Positions 24,640 through 33,800 are shown, counted from the first letter of the stretch. The stretch: 37,199 nt of DNA from Treponemataceae bacterium (GCA_024685655.1 JAIKVO010000098.1:1-37199), one strand, 5' to 3'. A program made the numbers and translations. Notes: generated from the letters alone by a model not told the origin.

Positions 24640-25596
24640 TCAGCAGATTACGCCGGGGCGTATGTTCTCGGCGTTCCGCGACGCGCACCACTTTCCTTTC
24701 TCTAGTGCTTTCTGCACATCCTTTGTTTTGATGTATTCGTACAGGAACCCGGCGTTGTACGCGTCGCCGCAGCCTATGGTGTTTACGGCTTTTACTCGCT
24801 CTGTCTGAACGCTCTGCTTTGTTCCGCGCGTCGCTGCAAGGGTTCTCTCTTTTCCGCGCGTAACGACGATTATGTTGTTCAGTTGGCGGCTTTTCTCTGC
24901 GATTGCGGCGAAAAGGCGTTCCTCGTTGTCGGCAGCGGAAGCCGCGCTGCTGGCTCCAAATGTTGCCCAAAATTCATCTTCGTTTATTTTTATTATTTCC
25001 GGCGTATATTCGCCAAGAATTGAGAGCAAATCGTTGCCGCGGAAATCTGCCATAAAAAGAATGCCGTTTTCTTTTGCCGCTGCCGCAATCCGCTTTATTA
25101 TGCCTGCGCTCCAGAATTTTGGGCGACTGCCAGCAAACAAAAGCGCGTCTGCCTTTTCGCCGCCGTCAAGCCCCAGCTCCACGCGGAGACACTCCATAAG
25201 CTTTTCCTCGAACGGCGCAGAGTCGCCTTCTGGCACGGGTTCCTCAACTACTAGCTCCGTTACAAGCTGGTTCGCTTCGTCTATGAGCGTGCAGCATTCC
25301 CTTGTAAAGCCGGGAATTATGACACTTCTGACGTTAAGCCCGTCAGAAGAAGCCATAGAGAGAAAAAAGTTTTTGTTGCGTTCGCCCAGCGGACATATTA
25401 CGCTTACATCAGTTTTTTCACGGGGTTCCAGCTCTGCTTGTGCGAGTTGTGTCAGAACCCGTGCTGAGTTCACCGCTTTTCCTGACGCATCGTATCTGTA
25501 TGTTTTCGAGCGGTTCACCTCGCCCGGCGCGAAACACTCAAAAGAAATTGTCTTTTGAGTGCCCGCGCTCAGGCAAAGCATTACAATCTTCTTCAT
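24640..25596 (-). CDS. PfkB-family sugar kinase, divergent 1-phosphofructokinase/tagatose-6-phosphate-kinase type
   Basis: The 318-residue ribokinase-fold kinase is most like LacC/FruK in its N terminus (PGEVNRSKTYRYDASGKAVNSARVL). The anion hole and catalytic base are visible in NTIGCGDAYNAGF, where the final Asp is the catalytic residue; the common GAGD is GCGD here. The usual N-P-x-x-D sugar-binding segment near residue 10-15 reads LSAGTQKT, lacking the Asp, and GGKG is reduced to SGKA. The phosphoryl acceptor is therefore uncertain, and it may not be a phosphofructokinase. The ATG follows the glgP stop by 9 nt without an SD, consistent with coupling to glycogen breakdown. It ends 39 bp from the converging GH5 gene. 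Confidence 0.75.
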   Translation of the reverse strand: MKKIVMLCLSAGTQKTISFECFAPGEVNRSKTYRYDASGKAVNSARVLTQLAQAELEPREKTDVSVICPLGERNKNFFLSMASSDGLNVRSVIIPGFTRECCTLIDEANQLVTELVVEEPVPEGDSAPFEEKLMECLRVELGLDGGEKADALLFAGSRPKFWSAGIIKRIAAAAKENGILFMADFRGNDLLSILGEYTPEIIKINEDEFWATFGASSAASAADNEERLFAAIAEKSRQLNNIIVVTRGKERTLAATRGTKQSVQTERVKAVNTIGCGDAYNAGFLYEYIKTKDVQKALEKGKWCASRNAENIRPGVIC

Positions 25597-25605
25597 TCGA
25601 TTGAA

Positions 25606-28053
25606 TTAATCAACTTTAAGCTTTTTGAGCTTCCAGATGTCGCGGACATAATCCTCGATCGTTCTGTCTGATGAGAACTTGCCGCTTCTTGCTATGTTGA
25701 GCAACGCCATCTTTGCCCAGCGTTTTCTGTCTGAGTATGCTTCTGCAACTTGCTCCTGCGCCTTGACGTATGCATCAAAATCAGCCAGTACGTAGTAAAC
25801 GTCCGGTCTCTGACCTTCGACACCGTATACAAGAGAATCGTAAAGCTCTCTGAAAAGCTGAGTGTCAGGATCGTATGTGCCGTCAATCAGCTGGTTCATA
25901 ATCTTTGCCAGGTACGGATTGCGGTCAAGGTATTTTTGAGGATTATAGCTGTGCTCGTTCTCGATTGCGATTATCTCATCCTTTGTGAGTCCGAAGATAA
26001 ACGCATTCTCCTTGCCTGCTTCCTCAACAATCTCTATGTTCGCGCCGTCAAGGGTTCCAAGCGTTATTGCGCCGTTGACCATGAACTTCATGTTTCCTGT
26101 TCCTGACGCTTCTTTTCCTGCTGTTGAAATCTGCTCTGAGACATCAGAAGCCGGGAAGATTTTCTCTGCAACAGAAACCCTGTAGTTCTCGATGAATACG
26201 ACACGGAGCTTTCCTCTTACGCGGCGGTCGTTGTTTATTCTGTCAGCTACGCAGTTGATAAGCTTGATGATAGCCTTTGCGCGTCTGTAGCCGGAAGCTG
26301 CCTTCGCTCCGAAAATGAACGTGCGTGCAGGCGGGTTGAATGACGGGTCTTCGAGTAGCCTGTTGTACAGGTACATGATGTGAAGGACGTTGAGAAGCTG
26401 CCTCTTGTATTCATGAAGCCTTTTTATCTGTACGTCGAAAATTGATTCCGGATCAAGGAATTCGTTCTGCGTGACTTTAAGATACCTTGCGAGGTTCTCT
26501 TTGTTGTCCTGCTTTATCTTAAGGAATTCCTCAAGCGAATCGTCATCGTCCACGTATTTTTCCAGTCCCTTAAGAAGCGAAAGGTCTTTCTCCCAGCCGT
26601 GTCCGATTCTCTTCGTGATGAACTCTGAAAGCCTTGGGTTCGCGCACAAGAGCCAGCGGCGCTGTGTGATTCCGTTCGTTTTGTTGTTGAATTTCTCAGG
26701 GTACAGGCCGTACCAGTCGGCAAGCTCCTGTGTCTTGAGGATTTCAGTATGAAGGGCGGCTACTCCGTTTACGCTGAATGAGCTGTGGATTGCAAGCCAT
26801 GCCATGTGAATCATTCCGTTCTGGATGATGGACATGCGGTTCTGCTTTGAGTAGTCGTCTGGGTATTTCTCGCGAAGCTCAATCGTTAAGCGGCGGTTGA
26901 TTTCCTCGACAATCTGGTAGATGCGCGGAAGAAGCGACTGGAAAATGCTGATAGGCCACTTTTCAAGTGCTTCTGAAAGAATCGTGTGGTTCGTGTAGGC
27001 GAATGTCCGCTTTACGATTGACCATGCTTCTTCCCATCCAAGACCGTGCTCGTCCATGAGCAGGCGCATAAGCTCCGGAATTGCGACTACAGGGTGCGTG
27101 TCGTTCAGCTGGATTACCTGATAGTCCGGGAACTTCTGGAAGTCTGTTCCGTGGTCGCTTATGAAGTGGTTTATAAGATCCTGAAGACTTGCTGATGAGA
27201 AGAAATACTGCTGCTTCAGGCGAAGAGCCTTTCCTGACGGTCCGTTGTCATTCGGATAGAGAACGCGGCTTATGTTCTCCGCTGAGTTTTGCTTCTCGAC
27301 CGCGCGCAAGTACTCCATCTGGTTGAAAAGCTGCAGGTCAAAGCCGTCCTGGCTTGATGCCTGCCACAGGCGCAGTGTGTTGACTGTGTTCGTTCCGTAT
27401 CCAACGATAGGCATGTCATAAGGTGTGGCAAGCACTTCCTCTGCGTTCTCTACCTCGAACCGGCTTGTTCCGTTAGGACCTCTGTGGCATACGACGTTGC
27501 CTCCGAACTTTACGGTAACGGCAAGGTCGCTCCTCTTTATTTCCCACGGGTCGCGGTGCTTGAGCCAGTTGTCGGGATACTCCACCTGGCGACCGTCTTC
27601 TATGTGCTGCTCGAACATTCCGTACTGGTAGCGTATTCCGTAACCGTGTCCGGGATAGTCGAGTGTCGCGAGCGAGTCAAGGAAACATGCCGCGAGTCGT
27701 CCAAGACCTCCGTTTCCAAGTCCTGCGTCCGGCTCCTCGTCCTCTACGACGTTGTAGTCTATATTAAGCTCTTTCAGAACTTCCTTTACACCTTCCATAA
27801 TCCCAGCGTTGATAAGGTTGTTGCTGAGCGCACGTCCCATTAGGAACTCGGCCGAAAGGTAATAAACCCTTCTGCCCTGGTGCTTGTAATAAGCGTTGCG
27901 GGTTTTCATCCAGTTCTCAAGGACAATTTCCATGGCAGACGCAGAGACAGCATCAAAAAGATCGTGCTTTGTCGCCTGACTTATGTCCTTGCCGTATTGG
28001 CGTTTAAGTCTGGCTGAAAGACTGGCTTTGAAAGATTCTTTTTCAAATTGCAT
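25606..28053 (-). CDS. glgP: Glycogen phosphorylase
   Basis: The 815-residue GT35 enzyme releases glucose-1-phosphate from alpha-1,4-glucan chains in the cytoplasm. The pyridoxal-phosphate lysine lies in EASGTGNMKFMVNGAITLG (about residue 655). Other landmarks are YYLSAEFLMGRALSNNL, EPDAGLGNGGLGRLAACFLD, VIQLNDTHP and DVQIKRLHEYKRQ. The start is set at the ATG at 28053, because AAAGGAG lies 5 nt upstream. An upstream in-frame codon at 28080 has no such site. It lies between glgX (74 bp upstream) and the pfkB-family gene (9 bp downstream) and should act on the linear chains produced by GlgX or on outer glycogen branches. Confidence 0.97.
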   Translation of the reverse strand: MQFEKESFKASLSARLKRQYGKDISQATKHDLFDAVSASAMEIVLENWMKTRNAYYKHQGRRVYYLSAEFLMGRALSNNLINAGIMEGVKEVLKELNIDYNVVEDEEPDAGLGNGGLGRLAACFLDSLATLDYPGHGYGIRYQYGMFEQHIEDGRQVEYPDNWLKHRDPWEIKRSDLAVTVKFGGNVVCHRGPNGTSRFEVENAEEVLATPYDMPIVGYGTNTVNTLRLWQASSQDGFDLQLFNQMEYLRAVEKQNSAENISRVLYPNDNGPSGKALRLKQQYFFSSASLQDLINHFISDHGTDFQKFPDYQVIQLNDTHPVVAIPELMRLLMDEHGLGWEEAWSIVKRTFAYTNHTILSEALEKWPISIFQSLLPRIYQIVEEINRRLTIELREKYPDDYSKQNRMSIIQNGMIHMAWLAIHSSFSVNGVAALHTEILKTQELADWYGLYPEKFNNKTNGITQRRWLLCANPRLSEFITKRIGHGWEKDLSLLKGLEKYVDDDDSLEEFLKIKQDNKENLARYLKVTQNEFLDPESIFDVQIKRLHEYKRQLLNVLHIMYLYNRLLEDPSFNPPARTFIFGAKAASGYRRAKAIIKLINCVADRINNDRRVRGKLRVVFIENYRVSVAEKIFPASDVSEQISTAGKEASGTGNMKFMVNGAITLGTLDGANIEIVEEAGKENAFIFGLTKDEIIAIENEHSYNPQKYLDRNPYLAKIMNQLIDGTYDPDTQLFRELYDSLVYGVEGQRPDVYYVLADFDAYVKAQEQVAEAYSDRKRWAKMALLNIARSGKFSSDRTIEDYVRDIWKLKKLKVD

Positions 28054-28072
28054 TGTAACTCCTTTAACACAC

Positions 28073-28099
28073 ATTATCACAAGACAAATCGGATGTAAA
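28073..28099 (-). promoter_or_regulatory. Weak candidate promoter between glgX and glgP
   Basis: On the minus strand TTTACA (28099-28094) is followed after 15 nt by GATAAT (28078-28073). The hexamers match consensus at five of six bases each, but the spacing is short. It would give glgP a start independent of glgX; read-through from glgX is equally possible. Confidence 0.25.
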
Positions 28100-28127
28100 C
28101 CGTTTTACTAACGTTGCTCCGAGCATC

Positions 28128-30272
28128 TTACTTACTCAACAATAAGGCGCAGCTCCTTGCCGGAAGAATGTATCTGTTCTGTACAGGCAGAATTTCCTCT
28201 TCTCCGGGTGACATAAAGTCGTCGGGAGCATCAACCGAGGTGTCTATGCCCCGGTACCACTTTTTCCCGGCTGGCGGCAGCGGAATTTTCACCGTTTTGT
28301 CCTTCACTGAAGAATTGAACATTATGAAAAAGTCGTTGTCGTCAGTGTCCGCAAATATCTCCGCATGGCTGCCGTCCAGCCTGTAAGCGAGGAAATGATT
28401 TATGCGGCCCCAGTCCGGTGGAACCCCCGATTCGTCGAACCACGTTATGTCAGGCAGGCTGTTGAACGAGATGTCTTTTCCCTGAAAGAACTCCGGCCGC
28501 ATAAATGCATGGTGCTTGCGGCGGAAAAGTATGAGCTTCTTCGTGAAGCGGAATATGTCCTGATATTTGTTCCTCAGGTTCCAGTCGATCCATGTCGATT
28601 CGTTGTCCTGACAGTAAGCGTTGTTGTTTCCACCCTGAGTTCTTCTGAATTCATCGCCCGCAAGCAGCATGGGCGTTCCTTGCGACAGGAGAAGGGTGAA
28701 AATGAAGTTTTTAACTTGCCGTATCCTTGTTTTCTCAAGGGCAGGGTTCGTGGACGGCCCTTCATAGCCGTAATTATAGCTGCTGTTGTTGTCCGAGCCG
28801 TCCCTGTTGTTCTCGCCGTTCTCTTCATTGTGCTTTCCGTTGTACGACACAAGGTCGTTCAGCGTGAAGCCGTCGTGACTGGTGAGAAAGTTTACGGAGT
28901 GGAACGGTTTTCGGCCGTCCCTAAGGTAAAGGTCAGAGGAGCCTGCAAGCCTTGTAGCCAGCGCATTGCTCAGGCCGTCATCGCCGCGCCAGAATTTGCG
29001 TATGTCATCGCGGAAACGGTCGTTCCATTCTGCCCAGCGGCCTCCCGGAAAGCTTCCTACCTGATATGCGCCGCCTGCGTCCCAGGCCTCTGCTATAATT
29101 TTCGTGTTCCGGAGCACGGGGTCTTCTGCAATGCGCTGAAGAACGGGCGGGTCTTCCATCAGCCTGCCCGCGCTGTCGCGTCCGAGTATTGAGCCAAGGT
29201 CGAACCTGAAGCCGTCAACGTGCATTTCGCATACCCAGTAGCGCAGGCAGTCTATTATGAAGTCGCGTACAACGGGATGGTTGCAGTTCAGTGTGTTTCC
29301 GCATCCGGAGTAGTTGGAGTAGTATGCTTTGTTGTTTTTTTCAAGGATGTAGTAAATGCTGTTGTCGAGACCGCGGAAGTTCATCGTTATTCCGTGCTCG
29401 TTGCCCTCGGCCGTGTGGTTGAAAACTATGTCGAGGATTATTTCAAGCCCGGCGCGGTGCATTTCACGAACCATCTCTTTGAATTCGGTGACGCATTTTC
29501 CCGGCGTTTTGTCGGCGGCGTAAGAGGCTTTTGGCGCAAAGAAAGCCATTGTGCTGTAGCCCCAGAAGTTTTTAAGGCGTTCGCCGTTCTTGGGGTTCGT
29601 GTTCGCGTTCTCGTACTCGTCGAATTCCTGAATAGGCAGAAGTTCTATGCTCGTTATTCCCAAATCTTTGAAATACGGAATTTTCTCTGTAAGTCCCCTG
29701 TATGTGCCGGGATGCGGAACGTTTGAATTCGGGTTGGCCGTGGCACCTTTAAGGTGCATCTCATAGAGCACGCTTTTCCTGAGGGGGTAGTTAAGCTGCC
29801 TGTCTCCCTGCCAGTCAAAGTCGTCGTCAATTACGACACATTTCGGAAAATTCTTTGCGTCTGTAGGTTTGCCAAGTTTTATGTCAATGGAGTCGGCAGG
29901 AGGCGTATAGCCCGGAGGCAGGTTCCCGAAGAGCGATGTCGCGGTGAGTGCCTTTGTGTATGGGTCAAGCAGGTAAATGTTCTTGTTGAACCTATGTCCT
30001 TTCTCCGGCGCAAAAGGGCCGTCTGCCCTGTAAAGGTACAGCGTGCCGGGCTTGAGTCCCTCAATGAAAACGTGCCAAATGTCGCCCGTTCTGTCTTTTT
30101 GGGGGTCAAGCGTATAAGAGAAATATGGCTCCGAATCGTCCTGATTTTTGAAAAGGGCAAGAACAATGCTTGTGGCATGGCGTGAGAAAAGGCTGAAATT
30201 AACTCCTTTCTCTGTTACCGATGCCCCGAAGGGAAGAGGTTTTCCTTGTGTTACTTGTAAAGCATAGTCCAT
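28128..30272 (-). CDS. glgX: Glycogen debranching enzyme, GlgX/isoamylase type
   Basis: The 714-residue GH13 enzyme hydrolyses alpha-1,6 branch points of glycogen limit dextrin. An N-terminal CBM48-type domain (LPFGASVTEKGVNFSLFSR) precedes the catalytic barrel. Key residues are visible: VDGFRFDLGS with the nucleophile Asp near 357, IIAEAWDAGG with the acid/base Glu near 392, and NFLTSHDGFTLNDL with the transition-state Asp near 462. The insert HNEENGENNRDGSDNN is typical of GlgX. AGGG about 9 nt upstream supports the ATG at 30272. It is followed by glgP, and cheW lies 80 bp upstream on the same strand without an evident terminator between them. Confidence 0.95.
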   Translation of the reverse strand: MDYALQVTQGKPLPFGASVTEKGVNFSLFSRHATSIVLALFKNQDDSEPYFSYTLDPQKDRTGDIWHVFIEGLKPGTLYLYRADGPFAPEKGHRFNKNIYLLDPYTKALTATSLFGNLPPGYTPPADSIDIKLGKPTDAKNFPKCVVIDDDFDWQGDRQLNYPLRKSVLYEMHLKGATANPNSNVPHPGTYRGLTEKIPYFKDLGITSIELLPIQEFDEYENANTNPKNGERLKNFWGYSTMAFFAPKASYAADKTPGKCVTEFKEMVREMHRAGLEIILDIVFNHTAEGNEHGITMNFRGLDNSIYYILEKNNKAYYSNYSGCGNTLNCNHPVVRDFIIDCLRYWVCEMHVDGFRFDLGSILGRDSAGRLMEDPPVLQRIAEDPVLRNTKIIAEAWDAGGAYQVGSFPGGRWAEWNDRFRDDIRKFWRGDDGLSNALATRLAGSSDLYLRDGRKPFHSVNFLTSHDGFTLNDLVSYNGKHNEENGENNRDGSDNNSSYNYGYEGPSTNPALEKTRIRQVKNFIFTLLLSQGTPMLLAGDEFRRTQGGNNNAYCQDNESTWIDWNLRNKYQDIFRFTKKLILFRRKHHAFMRPEFFQGKDISFNSLPDITWFDESGVPPDWGRINHFLAYRLDGSHAEIFADTDDNDFFIMFNSSVKDKTVKIPLPPAGKKWYRGIDTSVDAPDDFMSPGEEEILPVQNRYILPARSCALLLSK

Positions 30273-30352
30273 AAATAATGCCCTAATGATAGCGTAGATG
30301 CTAGCACATTTTTCCGTTCAGAACAATTGCCAGTCAAGCAGGACGGGTTTCA

Positions 30353-30859
30353 TCAGCCGTTCTCTTGTTCTGCTTCTGCCGCTTCGTTCAGGCTTTTTGT
30401 AACTTCACTAAGATTGATAATTTCGTCAGCCGAGAATATCTGGTTTATGTTTAGGATAATTATGAAGTTGCCGTCCTTCTTTCCTATTCCGTGAATGAAT
30501 TTTCCAGATATATTGTTGCCGAATTTCGGTGGCGGCTCTATTTCAGATTTATCAATGTCGATTACTTCCTGTACTGAATCGGCGATAGCTCCGAATGTAA
30601 TGAGACTGTCTTCGGAAGGTTTCATCTCCATGACTATTATACGAGTCTCTTTATCCGGTTCTTTGTCTGGAAGAGCGAATTTTTTCCGGAGGTTGATGAC
30701 GGAAATTCCTTTGCCCCGTGAGCTTATAAGGCCTTCCATCCATGGATCCGCGCACGGCATTTTCGTTATGCGTGTATACTCCATCACTTCTTGTACGTTG
30801 TATACTTCTACGGCATACTGAGAATCATCTAGCATGAATGTAAGAAACTGGCTGCTCAT
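30353..30859 (-). CDS. cheW: CheW-domain chemotaxis coupling protein
   Basis: The 168-residue product is a single CheW domain, which links chemoreceptors to the CheA kinase. Typical blocks are FLTFMLDDSQYAVEVYNVQEV (residues 5-25; the long motif is given by positions), PWMEGLISSRGKGISVINLR, LITFGAIADSVQEV and HGIGKKDGNFIIILNI. The reading frame is open 276 nt further upstream, but ATG at 30859 is chosen because GGAGGAGAAGG lies directly before it and the domain starts there. A C-terminal tail rich in Glu and Ala follows the fold. No receptor, cheA or cheY gene is in the window. It diverges from era. Confidence 0.93.
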   Translation of the reverse strand: MSSQFLTFMLDDSQYAVEVYNVQEVMEYTRITKMPCADPWMEGLISSRGKGISVINLRKKFALPDKEPDKETRIIVMEMKPSEDSLITFGAIADSVQEVIDIDKSEIEPPPKFGNNISGKFIHGIGKKDGNFIIILNINQIFSADEIINLSEVTKSLNEAAEAEQENG

Positions 30860-31007
30860 TATTACCTTCTCCTCCATTTTTTTTATGGTAACATGGGAAA
30901 AAAAACGTAGCAAGTAAGATATTAGCTTTCTCTTGAAAATTTTCTCTTGAAAATGCAATGGACTTTTCTGGTTGCGGAGGTTATACTCCCCTGTAATGGA
31001 AGGATTT

Positions 31008-31919
31008 ATGGAAAACAGCACTGAAAAAAAAGATTTGAAGTCGGCTCTTGTGACGATTGTAGGCAGACCGTCAGTCGGAAAATCGACGTTCCTTAACATT
31101 GCGAGCGGAGAAAAAATATCGATTGTGTCGCCCATTCCTCAGACAACCCGCAACGCCGTGCGAGGAATAGTCAACACGTCATACGGTCAGCTTGTTTTTA
31201 TTGACACGCCGGGTTTTCATGATTCGGACAAAAAGCTGAACATCAAGCTTAAAGGCGTTACGTCAGACCAGCTAAAAGATGCCGATGTCGTCCTTTACAT
31301 AATAGACTCAACCCGTTTACCGGGAGAAGAGGAGCAGAAGACGGCGGCACTTGTCGCGCCGGTCGTTGATAAAACTGTAGTCGCAATAAACAAAACGGAC
31401 TTGCCAGATTCAAAGCCGGAGGTTGCCGAGGCTTTCGTAAAGCAGGCGTTGCCGGGAATTCCGGAGAATCATGTGCTCCGTATGTCCGCGGAAAAAGACG
31501 AGAACGTGAACGACGTGCTTAAGGCTTTGTACGAGCTTGCGCCCGTCGCGGAGCCTATGTATCCAGAGGAGTTTTATACCGATCAGGAAGTCGATTTCCG
31601 CATTGCCGAGATAATCCGCGAGAAAGCGATAAATATGCTGCATGACGAGATTCCTCACGCAATCTACGTTGATATTGCCGATATGGAGTGGCGCAAAAAC
31701 GGCAGGGAGCTTTGGGTTCGTGCGTTCCTTGTTGTGGAGCGTGACAGCCAGAAAGGAATCGTCATAGGAAAGGGTGCGTCCATGATAAAGTCGATAAGGC
31801 TTGAGTCGCTTAAGACGATGAAAGAAATTTTTGATTACAGGATAGACCTTGACCTTCAGGTGAAGGTGAACAAGAACTGGCGGCAAAAAGACCCGGTTCT
31901 TGCAAAGCTCATACATTAG
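31008..31919 (+). CDS. era: GTPase Era
   Basis: The 303-residue GTPase assists 16S rRNA maturation and 30S assembly. G motifs are G1 GRPSVGKS (residues 19-26, with Ser where Asn is common), G2 PQTTRN, G3 DTPGFH, G4 NKTD and G5 SAEKDE. The C-terminal KH domain carries GIVIGKGASMIKSI. The frame extends upstream to a TTG at 30972 and an ATG at 30996, but ATG at 31008 is preferred because GGAAGG lies 4 nt before it and the G1 motif then has the normal short lead. It is followed by a bidirectional terminator and has no co-directional neighbour. Confidence 0.95.
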   Translation: MENSTEKKDLKSALVTIVGRPSVGKSTFLNIASGEKISIVSPIPQTTRNAVRGIVNTSYGQLVFIDTPGFHDSDKKLNIKLKGVTSDQLKDADVVLYIIDSTRLPGEEEQKTAALVAPVVDKTVVAINKTDLPDSKPEVAEAFVKQALPGIPENHVLRMSAEKDENVNDVLKALYELAPVAEPMYPEEFYTDQEVDFRIAEIIREKAINMLHDEIPHAIYVDIADMEWRKNGRELWVRAFLVVERDSQKGIVIGKGASMIKSIRLESLKTMKEIFDYRIDLDLQVKVNKNWRQKDPVLAKLIH

Positions 31920-31942
31920 CTTCATGCATTGGTGTATATGAT

Positions 31943-32005
31943 AAAAAAGCCTGTCGCGGCTGAAGCGGTTCCATGACTGCCTCAGTTTTTGCAACAGGCT
32001 TTTTT
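31943..32005. terminator. Bidirectional terminator between era and nhaC
   Basis: AAAAAAGCCTGT (31943-31954) and ACAGGCTTTTTT (31994-32005) are perfect 12-bp inverted copies around a 39-nt interior. Reading in either direction the stem ends in a T6 run, so it can stop both the plus-strand era transcript and the minus-strand nhaC transcript. The loop is longer than usual and may itself fold. Confidence 0.8.
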
Positions 32006-32025
32006 GTTTTGAGCCGTTATTTCAC

Positions 32026-33543
32026 TTATGCTTTCTTGGCTCTTTTACGCATTATGAAAAGGAATCCGATAAGTGCGCATATTCCGAACAGGAACGAAAT
32101 GATTGCGCTGACAGCGGTTCCAAGCCCGGATGTAACACCTGCGATGATATACGTCAGGAACGAAATGACCGCAACAGAAAGTGCGTAAGGCAACTGCGTC
32201 GAAACGTGGTTAACGTGGTCGCACTGAGCACCTGCGGAAGCCATAATCGTTGTATCGGAGATAGGCGAGCAGTGGTCACCGCAAACTGCACCAGCCATAC
32301 ATGCTGAAATTGATATAATGCGGATTGGGTCTGCTGTTGACGGGAAAGCCGCTATACAAATTGGGATAAGAATACCGAATGTACCCCATGAAGTTCCTGT
32401 TGCGAACGCAAGACCACATGCAATAATAAAGATAATTGCCGGCAGGAAAAGCTTGAGACCAGCCGCACTTCCTTCTACAAGACCTGCGACGTATTCTTTT
32501 GCGCCAAGGCTGTCTGTCATAGTTTTCAATGTCCAAGCGAGCGTAAGGATAAGGATGGCAGGAACCATTGCTTTGAATCCGTCAGGAATGCAGTTCATGC
32601 ACTTCTTGAAAGACAGAACTCTGCGGATGCAGTAGAACGCTACTGTTATTATGAGTGCTGCGAAAGATCCGAGTACAAGACCCATTGAAGCGTCACAGTT
32701 TGCGAACGCATCTATGAAAGTAGCTTTGTCCTCTCCGGACTCAAAGAAACCGCCTGTGTAAATCATTCCAAGTACGCAGAAAACAATAAGCGTAACAACA
32801 GGGAAAACAAGGTCTATAACTTTTCCCTTAGTCTCTTCGCTGCCTTTTTCCTCGTCTGAAGCGCCGACAGCGGCAATAGCTTTTTCAAATGAAGCCATTT
32901 TGCCGAATTCGAACTTCATAAGAACCATAGCGAACATCATGAACACAGTGAAAATTGCGTAGAAGTTGAACGGAATAGCCTCGACAAAAAGCTTTATTCC
33001 GTTTTCTCCGTCCCCGGCAAAACCGGCAACAGCTGCTGCCCAAGAGCTTATTGGTGCGATGATACAGACAGGAGCCGCTGTCGCATCTATAAGGTAAGCA
33101 AGCTTTTCGCGTGAGATTCCGTATTTGTCCGTTACAGGACGCATTACGGAGCCGACTGTAAGACAGTTGAAATAATCGTCAATGAAAATGAAAATTCCAA
33201 GGAAGATTGTAGCAATCTGTGCGCCGACTTTCGTCTTGATATGCTTTTTTGCCCATCTTCCGAAAGCGGCTGAACCGCCTGCTTTGTTCATGAGCGCGAC
33301 CATAATTCCCAGAACTACGAGGAATATGATAATACCGACGTTCCAGCTGTCAGAAAGCTGGGCAACCATTCCATCACCGAAAATATGATTGAAGAAACCT
33401 GTGAAACCGGATGCAGCGTCTATTGCATAGAACAGAGCACCAATAATGATTCCTACGAACAGTGAGGAATAAACTTCCTTCGTTATGAGTGCCAGCGCAA
33501 TAGCTACGATTGCTGGCACCAAAGACCAAAATGTACCGACCAT
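32026..33543 (-). CDS. NhaC-family Na+/H+ antiporter
   Basis: The 505-residue integral membrane protein has about eleven to twelve hydrophobic helices. Landmarks of the NhaC family are the N-terminal SLVPAIVAIALALITKEVY, FLGIFIFIDDYFNCLTVGS (residues 115-133) with acidic residues inside a membrane segment, the polar stretch AAPVCIIAPISSWA, and near the C terminus GTSWGTFGILIPI and CGDHCSPISDTTIMASAGA. The family exchanges Na+ for H+ or small organic substrates (malate/lactate in MleN), so the precise substrate is unsettled. GGAAGGTG about 7 nt before the ATG supports the start. A small gene lies 39 bp upstream on the same strand. Confidence 0.88.
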   Translation of the reverse strand: MVGTFWSLVPAIVAIALALITKEVYSSLFVGIIIGALFYAIDAASGFTGFFNHIFGDGMVAQLSDSWNVGIIIFLVVLGIMVALMNKAGGSAAFGRWAKKHIKTKVGAQIATIFLGIFIFIDDYFNCLTVGSVMRPVTDKYGISREKLAYLIDATAAPVCIIAPISSWAAAVAGFAGDGENGIKLFVEAIPFNFYAIFTVFMMFAMVLMKFEFGKMASFEKAIAAVGASDEEKGSEETKGKVIDLVFPVVTLIVFCVLGMIYTGGFFESGEDKATFIDAFANCDASMGLVLGSFAALIITVAFYCIRRVLSFKKCMNCIPDGFKAMVPAILILTLAWTLKTMTDSLGAKEYVAGLVEGSAAGLKLFLPAIIFIIACGLAFATGTSWGTFGILIPICIAAFPSTADPIRIISISACMAGAVCGDHCSPISDTTIMASAGAQCDHVNHVSTQLPYALSVAVISFLTYIIAGVTSGLGTAVSAIISFLFGICALIGFLFIMRKRAKKA

Positions 33544-33582
33544 TTTTATACACCTTCCATTTATATGTTTACAATAGAGTTA

Positions 33583-33744
33583 CTAGTTTTTAAGCTTTGA
33601 AAAATCTGCCTCAAGAGGTTTCTCAACGCCAGCTTTCTCGAATTTTTCCATTACTTCGATCACGTAATTCAGATTGTCGAGCTGTGGGGCTGTACAATAT
33701 GTCCTTATCTGTTGCAAAGCCTCGATTACTTCCTTGTTTGTCAT
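33583..33744 (-). CDS. Small conserved-looking protein (53 aa) upstream of nhaC
   Basis: The minus-strand frame from ATG 33744 to TAG 33585-33583 encodes 53 residues: starting MTNKEVIEALQQIRTYC, then a helical middle (LDNLNYVIEVMEKFEKAG), ending DFSKLKN. A strong SD, AAGGAGG, lies 9 nt upstream. An in-frame ATG 9 nt earlier abuts the SD and is unlikely to be used. There is no signal peptide or membrane helix. Two short amphipathic helices are predicted by eye, with one cysteine. I do not recognise a family. The 39-bp distance to nhaC suggests co-transcription and perhaps a role with the antiporter, but this is positional inference only. Confidence 0.7.
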   Translation of the reverse strand: MTNKEVIEALQQIRTYCTAPQLDNLNYVIEVMEKFEKAGVEKPLEADFSKLKN

Positions 33745-33800
33745 AACACACATCCTCCTTTTTCCGCACTTTCACAAAGTACTTATATGTAGTAATATTA

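Noticed and set aside
28365-29192. 275-residue plus-strand ORF opposite glgX
   Set aside because: It overlaps the GH13 catalytic motifs on the other strand and shows Val-rich, motif-free sequence.
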